64,000 nt of DNA from Begonia masoniana. Lineage: Eukaryota > Streptophyta > Magnoliopsida > Cucurbitales > Begoniaceae. Below are positions 1 to 10,985 of the stretch, piece after piece; the stretch's first letter is position 1, and every line of letters starts with the position of its first letter. The translations under genes were made by a program, and so were the position numbers. The stretch is from NCBI GenBank assembly GCA_022432975.1, contig CM039503.1, positions 41,708,869 to 41,772,868 of the forward strand. Reading direction: 5' to 3'. The notes below the pieces were generated by a model, which was given only the letters and a program-made list of their open reading frames with translations, made no database searches and was not told the DNA's origin.

Positions 1-125
1 GTGTAGGTTGTGAGTCTTGTGCAGGCTGTGGGCCAGTTTTGTGTAGGTTGTGAGTCTTGTGTAGGTTGTGAGTCTTGTGTAGGTTGTGAGTCTTGTGCAG
101 GCTGTGGGCCAGTTTTGTGTAGGTT
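1..125 (+). repeat. 18/22-bp tandem repeat of LTR Z
   Basis: Units of the type GTGTAGGTTGTGAGTCTT alternate with a longer variant containing CTGTGGGCCAGTTT. The same two modules, reverse-complemented, make up the 40-bp array at 17241-18078 in Z-R. The block continues off the left edge of the window. Confidence 0.85.
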
Positions 126-126
126 G

Positions 127-985
127 TGAGTCTTGTGCAGGCTGTGGGCCCCGCTTCCGGGATGAGCTGGAGTGGTGGCGACGTGCCGGTAAACAGTACG
201 GTGTATTGGCCGACTGCCCCGGGAGGTTGCACTTCGAGTCGAGACAGTGGGCTGGAGTGTGACTGTAGGCCCCGCTTCCGGGACGAGCTGGAGTGGTGGC
301 GACGTGTTGATGACAGTGCGGTGTATCGTCCGACTGTCTCTGGCGGTTGCATTTCGAGTCGAGACAGTGGGCTGGAGTGTGACTGTAGGCCCCGCTTCCG
401 GGACGAGCTGGAGTGGTGGCGACGTGTTGATGACAGTGCGGTGTATCGTCCGACTGTCTCTGGCGGTTGCATTTCGAGTCGAGACAGTGGGCTGGAGTGT
501 GACTGTAGGCCCCGCTTCCGGGACGAGCTGGAGCGGTGGCGACATGCTGGTAGTAGTGCGATGTATTGGCCGAGTGCCTCGGGCGGTTGTACTTCGAGTC
601 GGGTTAGTGGCTGGAATGTGACCTGTGGGCCCCGCTTCCGGGACAAGCTGGAGCGGTGGCGACGTGCCGATGACAGTGCGGTGTATCGTCCGACTGTCTC
701 TGGCGGTTGCATTTCGAGTCGAGACAGTGGCTGGAATGTGGCCTGTGGGCCCCGCTTTTGGGACGAGCTGGAGTGGTGGCGACGTGTTGATGACAGTGCG
801 GTGTATCGTCCAACTGTCTCTGGCGGTTACATTTCGAGTCGAGACAATGGTTGGAATGTGACCTGTGGGTCCCGCTTCCGGGATGAGCTGGAGCGGTGGC
901 GACGTGCCAATGGCAGTGCGGTGTATCGTCCGACTGTCTCTAGCGGTTACATTTCGAGTCGGGACAAGGGGTTTTGGGTGTGACT
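127..985 (+). repeat. 120-bp tandem repeat, about 7 copies
   Basis: A G+C-rich unit centred on GACGAGCTGGAGTGGTGGCG recurs every 120 bases at about 168, 288, 408, 528, 648, 768 and 888. A decayed copy follows to about 1100. Because 120 is a multiple of three, a 285-codon frame stays open through the array. I treat that frame as spurious. Z-R has about three copies of the same unit in reverse orientation at 15890-16210. Confidence 0.88.
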
Positions 986-2004
986 TATGGACCCCGTTCC
1001 TGGAAGAACCGGGACGGCAGTGACGTGCCGGTAAACAGTGCGGTGAACGGACTGACTGCCCAGTGCGGTTACATTCCAAACGTCGGTGAGATGCGATGCG
1101 ATGCGGTGAGATGATGACAACGTGTGTAGAGACCTGCATGTGTTAGGATTGCATAACCGGTTTTCATGCTTCACGTTTATTTTTCAGCACTTTACTTGCT
1201 AAGCTTTGAGCTTACAGTGTGTTCTGTGGTGTAGGTACTGCTGAGCTGGTGGGTGTGTACCGAGAGTCTGACCAGGAGTAGGTTGCAGTTGGTGACGTGT
1301 GACCAGGGCCCTGGTTGATGATAGTGTTAGGGCGACTCGACCCAGGAGGAGCCGTAGTACGATGTTGATAGGGAATAAGACTTTTTGTCTTTTGTGGGGG
1401 TAGTTTGTATTTATTGTATATAGTCATAGTTAAGGGTGATGTGTCACCCTATACTGTGGATTTTCTTCACTTATGGATGTTAGTAATTTAGTTTCCATCT
1501 TTACTGTTATTTGGAGATTTCGTATGCTGGTTAGTGGAGTAGGAGTATTTTGGATCTGGTTGAGGATTTGATTTGTTTGCAGGTACCTAGCATTTTGGGG
1601 GCGCCATTTTTAGGCGTTACTCTGCCGAAATTTTTGGGGAGGACGCCGTGGTGATTAACTGTTAGGATTAAGCGAAATTAGCGAGTATAGACAGCTAGGT
1701 AAGACACAAGAGAGCTTCGGGAGACTTAGCTTTAAATTCCACTGCGTCTGTTTAATTAAAATGGATTCCTTGCGTTAGTAGTTAAGGGGATGAGGTAGTA
1801 GTCAACGGGAGTCATTTAGTTCAGTTATGGTATCTGAGTAGTCCCTGTGCGCACCGGGAATCCAGTTGGGTTTTCGGGGCGTTACATGAACTATAAAAAA
1901 TTTATCAAAAAAATTTATGGCGGTCAACCGATAACTCTTGTTCGGCATTTTACACATAGAACGGTCTTTCGTTCTGTCGGTGAGTTCTCAAACAGCGGTC
2001 CCCC

Positions 2005-2043
2005 GTTCTATACTGGGGGTGGAGACCCCCCGTAGAGAACGAG
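2005..2043 (+). repeat. Left subterminal motif of the MULE
   Basis: GTTCTATACTGGGGG is followed by ACCCCCCGTAGAGAACGAG, a self-complementary G/C block. A related block with the same order lies at 60279-60318 (GTTCTAACAGGGGG, then CACCCCCCGCTTAGAGAATGAG). More copies of the CGGTCCCCYGTTCT core lie at about 2129 and 2229. The two end motifs are in direct orientation, so this is not a simple terminal inverted repeat. Confidence 0.6.
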
Positions 2044-2075
2044 AGACTGCTCTCCCAGAATAGTCTCCCATTCTT

Positions 2076-2202
2076 CTGCAGCGCAGCCCGTGACCAACCA
2101 ATAATTGATTACGGGAGGCAAACGGTCCCCTGTTCTCTCCAGAGCGGTCTTCAATTATGTCGTCCGTGATCAATTATTGACTGATCATGGGCTGCACTGC
2201 AG
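2076..2202. repeat. Imperfect inverted repeat upstream of the transposase
   Basis: The arm at 2076-2114 (CTGCAGCGCAGCCCGTGACC onward) is matched in reverse complement by 2164-2202 (ending CATGGGCTGCACTGCAG). Arms are about 39 nt with a few mismatches and a loop of about 49 nt. The structure lies just upstream of the putative TATA box, so it may belong to the MULE end or promoter. Confidence 0.75.
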
Positions 2203-2248
2203 GAGAACGAGGGACTGTTCTGTGAGAGCGGTCCCCCGTTCTTCCGCC

Positions 2249-2258
2249 TTATTTAAAG
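2249..2258 (+). promoter_or_regulatory. Putative TATA box of the MULE transposase
   Basis: TTATTTAAAG lies about 105 bases before the ATG at 2362 and is followed by a C/T-rich leader. The position suits a plant core promoter. No transcript evidence is available. Confidence 0.45.
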
Positions 2259-2361
2259 AGCCGCTCACCCTCCATTCTCACCATCTCCATTTTCTCTAAC
2301 TTTCTAAGACCTCTCCACTATTATCTTGCTCTGTAGAATTTTTGTTGTATAAGCGACGACA

Positions 2362-3421
2362 ATGGATTCTGATTCATCTAGAGCAGTTGATTTAGACGAG
2401 CCAACAACTTTTGATGTCGATATGGATTGGTATTTGCACGCCACTCCTGCATATGGTGATTTTCGAACATTCGATCACTTAGATGGAAATGAAGAAATCG
2501 AGGTGCATTCGACCTCCAGAACTCTAGAAGAGGAGCTTTGAACACCGTTCAGTTCAGAGGATGATGAGATGGAAAATATATCGGTAAGAGAAGAAATCTC
2601 ATCTAATTTTTTTTTGGGAAACAATATAGTTATTTAAAAGATATTAAAGTAGAAATAGTTGAATATTCTTTGAAAAATAGTTATGGGATCAAATTTATTA
2701 AAAGTGACAAGTAGCGACTGACGATTGAGTGTGAAGACAAGTGCGAGTGGCGACTACATGCTGCTCAGATGCAAGACGAGCTTAGTTTCAAATAAAGAGT
2801 TTGATCAATTCTCACAGTTGTTCGAGAAAAATTGAGAATCGACACGCTAGACCAAAATAGGTGGCAATTCATTATCTGAATATGTTCAAAAGTCAACCTA
2901 TGTAGAAAATCTCTTCTATTCTTGAAACACTGAGGAAGGATTTGACTGTCAACATTACACCTAGTATTGCTAGAATAGCAAGAAGCGTAGCTTGAACAAT
3001 TAACGAAGGCAATGACGACGAACAATACAAGTTAGTCTGGTCGTATGCAGCAGAAATATATAGATCAAATCTGGGTAGCACATTACAAATACATACTTAC
3101 GAGATGAGACATGAGTCATTGGTATGCCAAAGAATATATATGTTCATGGATGCTTGCAAGGCATGTTTGCTGCAGTACGGTCGCCCTATTATCTGTTTGG
3201 ATGGTTGCCATCTTAATGGCTCGTGTCCTAGCCAATTACTCACAGCCGTCAGTATTGATAGCAACGATGAAATATATCTCGTTGTTGTTGCCAACGTCGA
3301 AAAAGAGTTCATGGACACATAGACGTGGTTCTTACAATATTTGAAGCGAGATTTGAACACTGAATCGAGAGCCAGATGGATAATTATTTCAGATAGACAA
3401 AAGATATAATACATTTCCAAT
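2362..3421 (+). pseudogene. MULE transposase pseudogene, N-terminal part
   Basis: The ATG at 2362 opens an acidic N-terminus (MDSDSSRAVDLDEP). A stop falls at about 2539. From about 2620 a MuDR-type DNA-binding region can be read across frames and stops (YGIKFIKSD, then CEDKCEWRLHAAQ). From 3104 the start of the catalytic domain is clear: MDACKACLLQYGRPIICLDG, HLNGSCPSQLLTAVSID, then RWIIISDRQK. The LDG and ISD aspartates correspond to the first two acidic residues expected in a MULE DDE core. In-frame stops occur at about 2711, 2798, 2807 and 3320. The protein would cut and paste the element by binding its ends. This copy is dead. The rest of the coding sequence resumes at 9303, beyond LTR Y1. 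Confidence 0.82.
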
Positions 3422-3657
3422 TGTTATTTCAAAATAAGGGCGTTGTGGTAATTTTATTATTTGATGTTGACTATGTTTTTCTTTTCAATTATTAGTGGTG
3501 TAATTGTACTGTATAAATAAGTTATGTCTAGGAGATTGGTTTTTAAGTGGGACAGTTTGTGACCCCTCCAGCCTTTCTTGGGAACTTACTTGGAAAGACA
3601 ATTCTGTCTAGGAGATTGTTTAGTATAGTTTTTCTTGGGAATTATCCTGATCAGTAC
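3422..3657 (+). other. Probable intron of the MULE transposase, cut by Y1
   Basis: Coding similarity stops at SDRQK (about 3410) and resumes at 9303 directly after TTTCAAATATTAG, a good 3' splice site. The space, apart from the Y1 insertion, is A/T-rich and holds a short direct repeat (TGTCTAGGAGATTG at about 3524 and 3605). The expected GT donor reads AT (AAAGATATAA), which could be a decayed GT. Confidence 0.5.
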
Positions 3658-4627
3658 TGTAATATCCGGTTTGTACGGATTTTGGATTTAATATATTATA
3701 TTGATATATTATATTATTTGTGGCATTATTAGTACATATGTCAAATTAATTCAGTTTCGCAAACGAAAAGCGTCATTTGAATCCTAACGATTTATAGGAA
3801 TTTTAAGGAATTTACGAGAATTTTCAGAATAATAACGCTATATTCCAAGTAATTACGTTTCTCGAGATATAACGATGTTTTATTAAAAATAGTAAACGAG
3901 TTCCGTTTTGCAAACGGACAGTTTTAATAAATCCCTGGTGACAAGTTAGACTTGTTGGCAAAATTTGGAAATTTAGAGAACTCAAACCGTTGGACGATTA
4001 ACGAAACGAATGAATAAAATCTGAGGAAGGGCAAAATAGTAATTTTGCGAATCAAAATAATTAATAAAAACAAATCACCCCCCCTCCTTCGGCAGAATCA
4101 CTTTTCCTTCTGTCTTCTTTCTCCTCCTACGACCAGAGAGCAAACCCTCTCTGTTCTCTCAAGAGATTTTGACGATCCGACCTCCAATCTCTTCCGTTTC
4201 TCTTCCGTTCCTCGTCATTTCTTCTCCTCTCGCTACCCTCGGTATGTACCTACAATTTTAGAGCTTTTATTTCAACGTTTACGCTGTTTTAGATAATTAG
4301 GGTTTCGATTAAATCTCGTTAAAAATGCGAATTAGGGTTCGTAATTAATAGGTTAGCCGTGATTAAGTACGTATTGGACGTTAGTGGACGAAGAAAAATC
4401 AATTTGAGAAAAAGTTAAAAATTGGTAAATTTCCGAGTTTTGTGAGAAAAACTCGTTAATTGAGATTTCGAATTATCGAGCATTAATTGGCGTTCTAAAT
4501 ACTTTGATTAGCTAAGTGAGGAATTTAGGAAAAGTTCTTTAGTTAAGGTTTGAAATTTGTTAAGGTTTGAAATGTGGACGTTAATAGTTTAAATTGGTTT
4601 TAACTGCGAATATCGTGTTTTCTTCAG

Positions 4628-4672
4628 ACCCACGACTCTCGTGGACAAAGCTCGAGATTCAGCGCGCTCGAG
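4628..4672 (+). other. Putative LTR microexon (Y1), 45 nt
   Basis: TTCTTCAG precedes and GTAAGT follows this stretch. The Y2 LTR has an equal 45-nt stretch with the same flanks at 61265-61309, although the internal sequence differs at many positions. A second 3' splice-site-like block ends GGTGTAG at 5220. See the finding on shared LTR leaders. Confidence 0.45.
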
Positions 4673-5735
4673 GTAAGTTTTCGTGACTTACTTTGACCAA
4701 TCGGTCTACACCATACTTCGATGTCGTATCGAGGATCCCTGAAGAGTTGTGTGTTTAATCTGCTTTTGGTTGGGTAGTTAGGTTTAATTGTTTACAGGTT
4801 AGTTTATTTCGGTCTTGATGGTATACATGTGTTTGTTTATTGTATGGTTACATTATGCTTATAACTGTTCATGCATCACGTGTTTCAAAATGGCATGAAA
4901 ATGGATTTCTGCACGAGTCTTCAAATGAAATGAATAATGAACGAAAATACGTAATCTGTATCTGGTCATGCGGGATGGGGCTCAGGCATGGCTGTAGGGT
5001 TTGTGAGCATGTACCCCCCTCCTCTAAATCGAAAGTGGTAGTCCGACCGCGGGATGTATCCTTTCCATTTAGAGAGATGATATCTCGGTGGCAATATGTA
5101 TGAAATGATCTAATATGTCTGATGTGCATGTTTTCTGAACTTCATATGCACTGCACGCATGCATCTGCATTTACGTAACTTACTGAGATTTCAATATCTC
5201 ATTGTGTCTGTATGGTGTAGGTGATATTTTAGGAGACATTGAGCCAGGTGAGGACGACGTTCCTCCTCCTAGCGTGGGGTGCAGTTGATGGATGATGGCC
5301 GTGGGTGTGCGCTGAGCAGTCGAGGCGTGTATTGACCCGTGGGGGATGTACGTAAAGGTTTTGGGGGTTTTTGAGACATTTTGGATTGATGATAAACTGT
5401 ATAGAATATATTAGGGTGCTTGGTTCTGGAAAGAGGTTAGATAACATTTTGGTAATTGTATGTAAAACGCTTTGGTTTAAACTGTTTACTGAATGTTTTG
5501 AAAATATTTTGATTGGTTTAGGTTGTTACGGATAGCTCGGTTTTTAGAGCTATCCACGCAGTTGGACTTCGCAAAGTCTGCTGTAAGCTAATTGAGTTTA
5601 GAATACGTTTAATTGGATGGATGGGTTATAAGTTTATTGTGATTTTAGGTGTAAAACCATAGAAGTTTTGCTCTCTGGAAATCGGATTCCAGAGAGCTAA
5701 TTGAAGTGTTTGATGCATAGAGCGTTGAAGGGTTT

Positions 5736-8248
5736 TGTAACGACCCCGGCCAGGAGCCGTCACGTGTTCATAATCTTTCATTGATCGTTCGCTTGACTTT
5801 TACTATTATTACATCTTTTCTATTTCTCGACAGACATTCACATTTGCATAATATATATATATTTATTTTTTATTTAAACTGGAAACAGAGACGTAGAACC
5901 ATCAAGGGAGACGAATCCTCTCGTGCTCGATTTCCCTACACCTCGTCGGCTCAAACTCTCGCAGAGTCGAGCGACTAGGCTCGGTCATCGGTTTCTTGAC
6001 AATTTCGGGCAAGGAAGGAATGCCCTCAACTCTCTTAACATGATTCTACTCGGGTTTGCATGGGTTGCATGTGCTGACAATCCACAGAAATTTCATCGTC
6101 CGGTCATCACGTGCATTGCGCGTGACTCGCTTAACACCGCCTAAAAGGAGACATCTTCCGGTGGGCACGTGGGCCTCGCGTGCTCAATTAAAACATCATC
6201 CGGTGACATCCACCGGTCACTAGACGACAAGATAACATTACAACTTTCGGTGACGTCAGCCAACATCCACCGGTCACTAGACGACAAAACACATTCTGCA
6301 TCTACCGGTCACTAAACGACAAAACACATTCTGCATCTACCGGTCACTAAACGACAAAACACATTCTGCATCTACCGGTGACGTCATCCGGAAGACTAAC
6401 CCATCAAACTACTATCATTCGGCATCTGCCGATGACGTCAGCCGGAAGACTAAACCATCAAACTACTATCATTCGGCATCTGCCGATGACGTCAGTCGGA
6501 AGACTAAATCATCAAACTACTATCTTTTGGCATCTGCCGATGACGTCAGCCGGAAGACTAACTCATCCAGCTTCCATCTTACGGTAGAAAACACTAAATC
6601 ATCAAATGACACCTTCCAACAGAAAGAACCACAACTCATTCAGAATGCATATAGCGGAAGACTTAAGCTACAGATCATTTATAAATCTATATAATCATTC
6701 CCTGACTCAGTGATCAACTAGACAGTCTCAAGGCTCAACATTATAAAATAATCTCATCCTACTTAAATTACCATATCCTTTATTATACTGAAACAAAAGA
6801 GCATTAACCAGGGGTCATAAATCGCCTTTCCAGCCCTGCACTGTCATTTTGAGCATTCCCCAGCAACCAGCCTTAAGCATCCTCTTTGAACATAGTATCC
6901 TCACCTGAACCTTCTTCACCTACACCATAAGGTTCAACTATAAGCCTAATGCTTAGTAAGGAATGCATGCTGACAGATATACATGAGTGCACAAATTAAA
7001 GAACACAAGTTCATAAACCTTTCTTCATTCATGTTCATTTTCATTATTTACATGGCATGTATTAAGGCAGGAAACGAGGGAGGAAGGCAGGGGTACATAG
7101 TCATTTGCCTATTGCGGCAATCAAAATACATCGCTCGGCCTCCTCCAGTGGGAGAATTCACGAGTCGTACATATCATCAACTCGGCCTCCACCAGTGGGA
7201 GAATCCGCGAGCATACATACCATTAACTCGGCCTCCCCCAGTGGGAGATTTCGCGAGTCATACATGTCATAGTCTTTTCCCCCGTTCTGCACTTAATCAT
7301 GGTTACGTTTGCTTTTCATGTTCTCAACTTAATCATGACGTGGACACAGTGCATAGACATAAAGTTCATAGAGAGAAGTCATAACCTAAGGACAAGCAAA
7401 TACATCCCGTAACTTAACATCTTCTTACACCAATTCTTCATATCATAGTAATAACTAATCAAAATCAACAGACTAACATCTCAATGATTTCCTAGTACCC
7501 TTGCGGTGTAGGGCCCTAGTGGCCGGAAACCTTAATACATTCACTTACCTGGTTTCCTTAGCAATCCGAGCTTCTTCCCTTTAAACTTCTTCACCTAAAA
7601 CATGTACATTACAGTAGTTAAAACAAAGGTCCTAATAGTTCTATTCATAAATCGTCCTAGGACTCTAATAGCTAAGGTTACTCCGAATCCTCTGTTTGAC
7701 ACACTGCAGTCTGAAATCTGAAACTAGGCGGACAGGTTTTTACCATTGATTAAATCCGAGTTGGTTACTTTGAAATGTTTAGAATCGATTTGGGATGACA
7801 TTTCTACTCTCAGACTTAAAAGGGTCTTAAACTACTCGGCCACTGCTAAGAAATTCCGAACTCAAATGCCGAGCTGAAAGCAGAACTTTAATCACTAATA
7901 AATGACTACATTGTCCATTTCATACATCGGGTGCGGATTTGCAGAGAAAAGCAGGCTGAAACCAGCCGTCAGCAAGGGAAGATTCTGGTAGCCGAGAGAA
8001 AAAGCTTGGGAGAGAAGGAATCGCCGAGAGAGAATGTCGGCTACAGTGGTAATAAAATGAGGTTTAAGGTTTCCATTTTTTATTTATACTCAACCCATCA
8101 ATCTTAATTACAAAACTGCCACCCAACCTAGTTTTACTCTACTTGTAATAAATTTGTCTTAACATTAAATTTAAACCATAAAGGTTAAATAAGAGGGTGA
8201 CAATGAAAATGGTCAGAAAATCACCTGGCCGAAATGTCGGGTGTTACA
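5736..8248 (-). mobile_element. Solo LTR of family X (X-a)
   Basis: Read on the - strand it begins TGTAACACCCGACATTTCGG and ends GGGGTCGTTACA. A perfect TSD GGTTT flanks it (5731-5735 and 8249-8253). Length is 2513 bp. It carries the X leader features, reverse-complemented, and a block of TGACGTCA-containing repeats at 6174-6590. It lies inside Y1 and is therefore younger than Y1. Confidence 0.93.
6174..6590 (-). repeat. Minisatellite-like block with TGACGTCA motifs in X-a
   Basis: Irregular short repeats built from CATCTACCGGTCACTAAACG, CGACAAAACACATTCTGCAT and GATGACGTCAGCCGGAAGAC. At least five copies of TGACGTCA are visible (about 6252, 6371, 6434, 6487 and 6539). The homologous position in X-b carries a 129-bp array, in X-d a 91-bp array and in X-e and X-f a 60-bp array. 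Confidence 0.8.
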
Positions 8249-8284
8249 GGTTTGAAGGAACTGGAAGCGGGTGTGAGGGAACTG

Positions 8285-8965
8285 GATCGCTGCTTGCTGT
8301 GGAGCAATGCAGCGATCGATCTCTGCTGCAGAGCAGAGATCGATCGCTGTTGCTATAAAGCAATGCAGCGATCGATCTCTGCTAGCGCAGAGATCGATCG
8401 CTGTTGCATGATATTATGCAGCGATCGATCTCTGCTGCAGCGCAGAGATCGATCGCTGTTGCATGATATTATGCAGCGATCGATCTCTGCTGCAGCGCAG
8501 AGATCGATCGCTGTTGCATGATATTATGCAGCGATCGATCTCTGCTGCAGCGCAGAGATCGATCGCTGTTGCATGATATTATGCAGCGATCGATCTCTGC
8601 TGCAGCGCAGAGATCGATCGCTGTTGCATGATATTATGCAGCGATCGATCTCTGCTGCAGCGCAGAGATCGATCGCTGTTGCATGATATTATGCAGCGAT
8701 CGATCTCTGCTGCAGCGCAGAGATCGATCGCTGTTGCATGATATTATGCAGCGATCGATCTCTGCTGCAGCGCAGAGATCGATCGCTGTTGCATGATATT
8801 ATGCAGCGATCGATCTCTGCTGCAGCGCAGAGATCGATCGCTGTTGCATGATATTATGCAGCGATCGATCTCTGCTGCAGCGCTTCGTGCAGCAGAGATC
8901 GATCGCTGTTGCATGATATTATGCAGCGATCGATCTCTGCTGCAGCGCAGAGATCGATCGCTGCC
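8285..8965 (+). repeat. 55-bp tandem array of perfect hairpins in Y1
   Basis: Each 55-bp unit contains AGCGATCGATCTCTGC, then TGCAGC, then GCAGAGATCGATCGCT, a perfect 16-bp stem with a tiny loop, followed by GTTGCATGATATTAT. About nine nearly identical units run from about 8405, after two diverged ones. A variant with CTTCGTGCAG appears at about 8882. The Y2 LTR has only single, unamplified hairpins at the matching place. Confidence 0.9.
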
Positions 8966-9302
8966 ACGGCTCAGCGATGCAGCGCACAGTCGCTGCATGT
9001 AGCAGCGACTGGTCGCTGCCTTATTTGTTTCAGGGCGGACCGTTTTGCCCTCCCCTTTTTCTGATTTGTTTTAAGTTATTTTTATTAAGTAGTTTAAATG
9101 TTATTTAGTTATTAAGTGTTTGTTTTAAATGATTTCAAGGTTAGATTTCAATTCTGATTTCGATCCTGATCTCGATTTCGGTTTAGGTTCCTCTTAGAGT
9201 TTATTTAAGTATAAAAAAAAATAATAATAATAATGCGGGAAATACGGGTACGGTCTTAGGGGTGTTACAAGTACTCTCCACTCTTTTTTTTTTCAAATAT
9301 TA

Positions 9303-9719
9303 GGGTTTTCTGAAGGCCGTGGAAGAGGAATTTAAAGAAGCTGAACACCGGTACTGCCTCTAGCATATGTACGAAAATTGTAAAGGCCAATTTTGGGGCA
9401 GAGCCTACAGAGATGCGACGTGAAATGTGGTCAGGGCAACCACGAGGTGACATTTCAAAATAGAAATGAGAAAATTACACTAGCTTAGCCCGGATGCCCA
9501 CGCATGGCTTCGAGTAGAAGAACCTAGATATTAGGGGTAGTCATGTCTTTTCTTCAAATCCCAAGTGCAAAATAAGATTGAATAATTTGAGCGAATCATT
9601 TAATGCAGTTCTATTTGCCGGCCAGGGACAAAACGATCCTGACCATGTTCGAGATGATTCGAAAGTGCTTGATTACTCGCATTGTTAAAAAATTTGAACA
9701 GTTAGCCCAATCAACAAGC
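9303..9719 (+). pseudogene. MULE transposase pseudogene, middle part
   Basis: After the ATATTAG acceptor the reading is GFLKAVEEEFKEAEHRYCL, stop, HMYENCKGQFWGRAYRDA, as in the central MULE transposase region (the AEHRxC / HxxxNxK block). After a shift it continues as LNNLSESFNAVLF, then in another frame LPARDKTILTMFEMIRKCLI. Several stops (about 9361, 9421, 9451) and two frameshifts make it non-functional. It continues past the hAT-like element at 10986. Removing that element and one TSD copy rejoins the reading frame. Confidence 0.82.
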
Positions 9720-9727
9720 CTCTTGTG

Positions 9728-10985
9728 TAGGGGTGAGCAAGAACCGATCAGAACTGAGAACCAAACCAGGATTGACACATTTGGTTTGGTTCTGGTCGGT
9801 TTTGAGAAAATAGTAAACATGTGGCAGAACCCAAAAAACCAGTTTGGTTCTTGGTTTTGAAGCTAAAATCCCGAAGAACCGACACGGGCTAGTCTCTGGC
9901 TCTAAAAATTAAAATATCGAGCGACGAGCGAGATAGCCCTTGCCCTCAGCAGTCAACCCTCGCCTTCGCCGTCGCCTGTTGCAAAGTGCTCGCCCTCGCC
10001 GACTCGCCGTTGCAGCGTCGTTCAACCTCCGTTGCAGCGTCGCTCTCCCTTAAAAACTGTTTAGCCGACTTCTCCTTTGATTACAGGTTAGCAGACTTAG
10101 AGACTATTTTTGGTTTTTAGGGTACTCTCTTGGCTTAACCAACAAAGTACCGTAATCTGGTATTTTGTTTTGGATTTTGGGGTACTCTCTTGGTTTAACT
10201 GAAAGAGCACCAACCCTCTGTGACTGTTGACTGTTTGCTTTGTGCTTGTGCTGGTCCGATTAGTAATTCAGTAATTCGTGTTTGTGCTTGTGCTGGTCTG
10301 ATTACTAACCTAGTATTTAGTAATTAAGTTGTGGTCCGATTACAACAAGCTGGAAGTTTACTGAAGTTTATATACTCTCAAAATTGTCTTCAATTGTTCA
10401 TTTTTTCCCCTAGGTTAAGAAACTAGTGAATATAATTGTTGCTTAACACGTTTGTGCACTTTGGAAAAACTCACCTTCAGAAGAATACTTGGCTCTGACT
10501 GGTGAAAAACTTGTTGGAGCTAAAATGGTTGCTTGTGGTCTTGTTACACACTACTCACTTAGTTTAGTTAATTCTAGTGTACCCTTATACTAATGATATT
10601 GCTTTTCTCACTTATTTAGCATCATAATTTGTCTTTCTTTTTTTCGTTTTTATCAAAGGCTTCCATTAATTGAAGAATATCTAGGAAATTTAGTCACTGA
10701 TGATCCTTCTGTTGTTGAAACCTCTTTGGATAAGTATTCTGACCACGTCTCTTCTGATAAATCAAGTGTGATTTATAAGTTTGTGAGTTATAAGGATCCA
10801 TATTTATAGTTATATTGCAGCCGTAAAAAAAAAAAAAAAAAATTGGTCCAGAACCGTGACTAGAATTCTGGTCCGGTTAGGGGAAAAATTTTATGCTTAT
10901 TGGTGCAAAAAATTAAAAACCAAATTTAGTGGTCCAGTCCTAAATTTTTCAAAAACCAGACCAAACCGGACCACGATCACCCTTA
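9728..10985. mobile_element. Non-autonomous hAT-like DNA transposon
   Basis: An 8-bp TSD CTCTTGTG (9720-9727 and 10986-10993) flanks a 1258-bp element. Its ends are short inverted repeats: TAGGGGTGAGCAAGAACC at the left and, reverse-complemented, TAAGGGTGATCGTGGTCC at the right. The 8-bp TSD and this end type fit hAT elements. I found no hAT transposase or BED finger. Inside are diverged direct repeats (GGTACTCTCTTGG at about 10119 and 10181; GTGCTTGTGCTGG at about 10240 and 10285) and a poly-A run near 10828. A segment at about 10485-10760 could be captured exon sequence, but I do not recognise it. Confidence 0.82.

Larger units (their letters stand above)
1..1886 (+). mobile_element. 3' part of a family Z LTR (copy Z-L)
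   Basis: The segment ends in TTTTCGGGGCGTTACA at 1886. It is the reverse complement, with moderate divergence, of 15179 to about 18100, so two copies of one LTR lie in opposite orientation in this window. No tRNA primer site follows position 1886, so this is a solo LTR or a 3' LTR. Its 5' part lies outside the window and its TSD cannot be checked. It contains two tandem-repeat blocks (1-985) and a 3' splice-site-like block ending GGTGTAG at 1234. The open frames in it are repeat artefacts. Confidence 0.8.
3658..9269 (+). mobile_element. Solo LTR of family Y (Y1), split by X-a
   Basis: The LTR starts TGTAATATCCGG and ends GGGTGTTACA. It is flanked by a perfect TSD AGTAC (3653-3657 and 9270-9274). 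It is homologous to the Y2 LTR at 60319-62908, which is followed by a primer site, so the orientation is +. Without X-a and its TSD the LTR is about 3.1 kb, longer than Y2 mainly because of the 55-bp array at 8285-8965. It sits in the MULE transposase gene, probably in an intron. Confidence 0.92.

Noticed and set aside
126..983. 285-codon frame
   Set aside because: A consequence of the 120-bp repeat in LTR Z. Parallel frames exist on the other strand, with no known domain.
3400..3425. A U12-type (AT-AC) intron in the MULE transposase
   Set aside because: The donor reads ATATAATAC rather than ATATCCTT, and the 3' end at 9302 is AG. A decayed GT-AG intron is simpler.
4045..4296. 83-codon frame
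   Set aside because: It covers the C/T-rich leader of LTR Y1. The matching part of Y2 shows no conserved protein.
8234..9002. Frames rich in SISAAAQRS-like repeats
   Set aside because: These are translations of the 55-bp hairpin array in LTR Y1.
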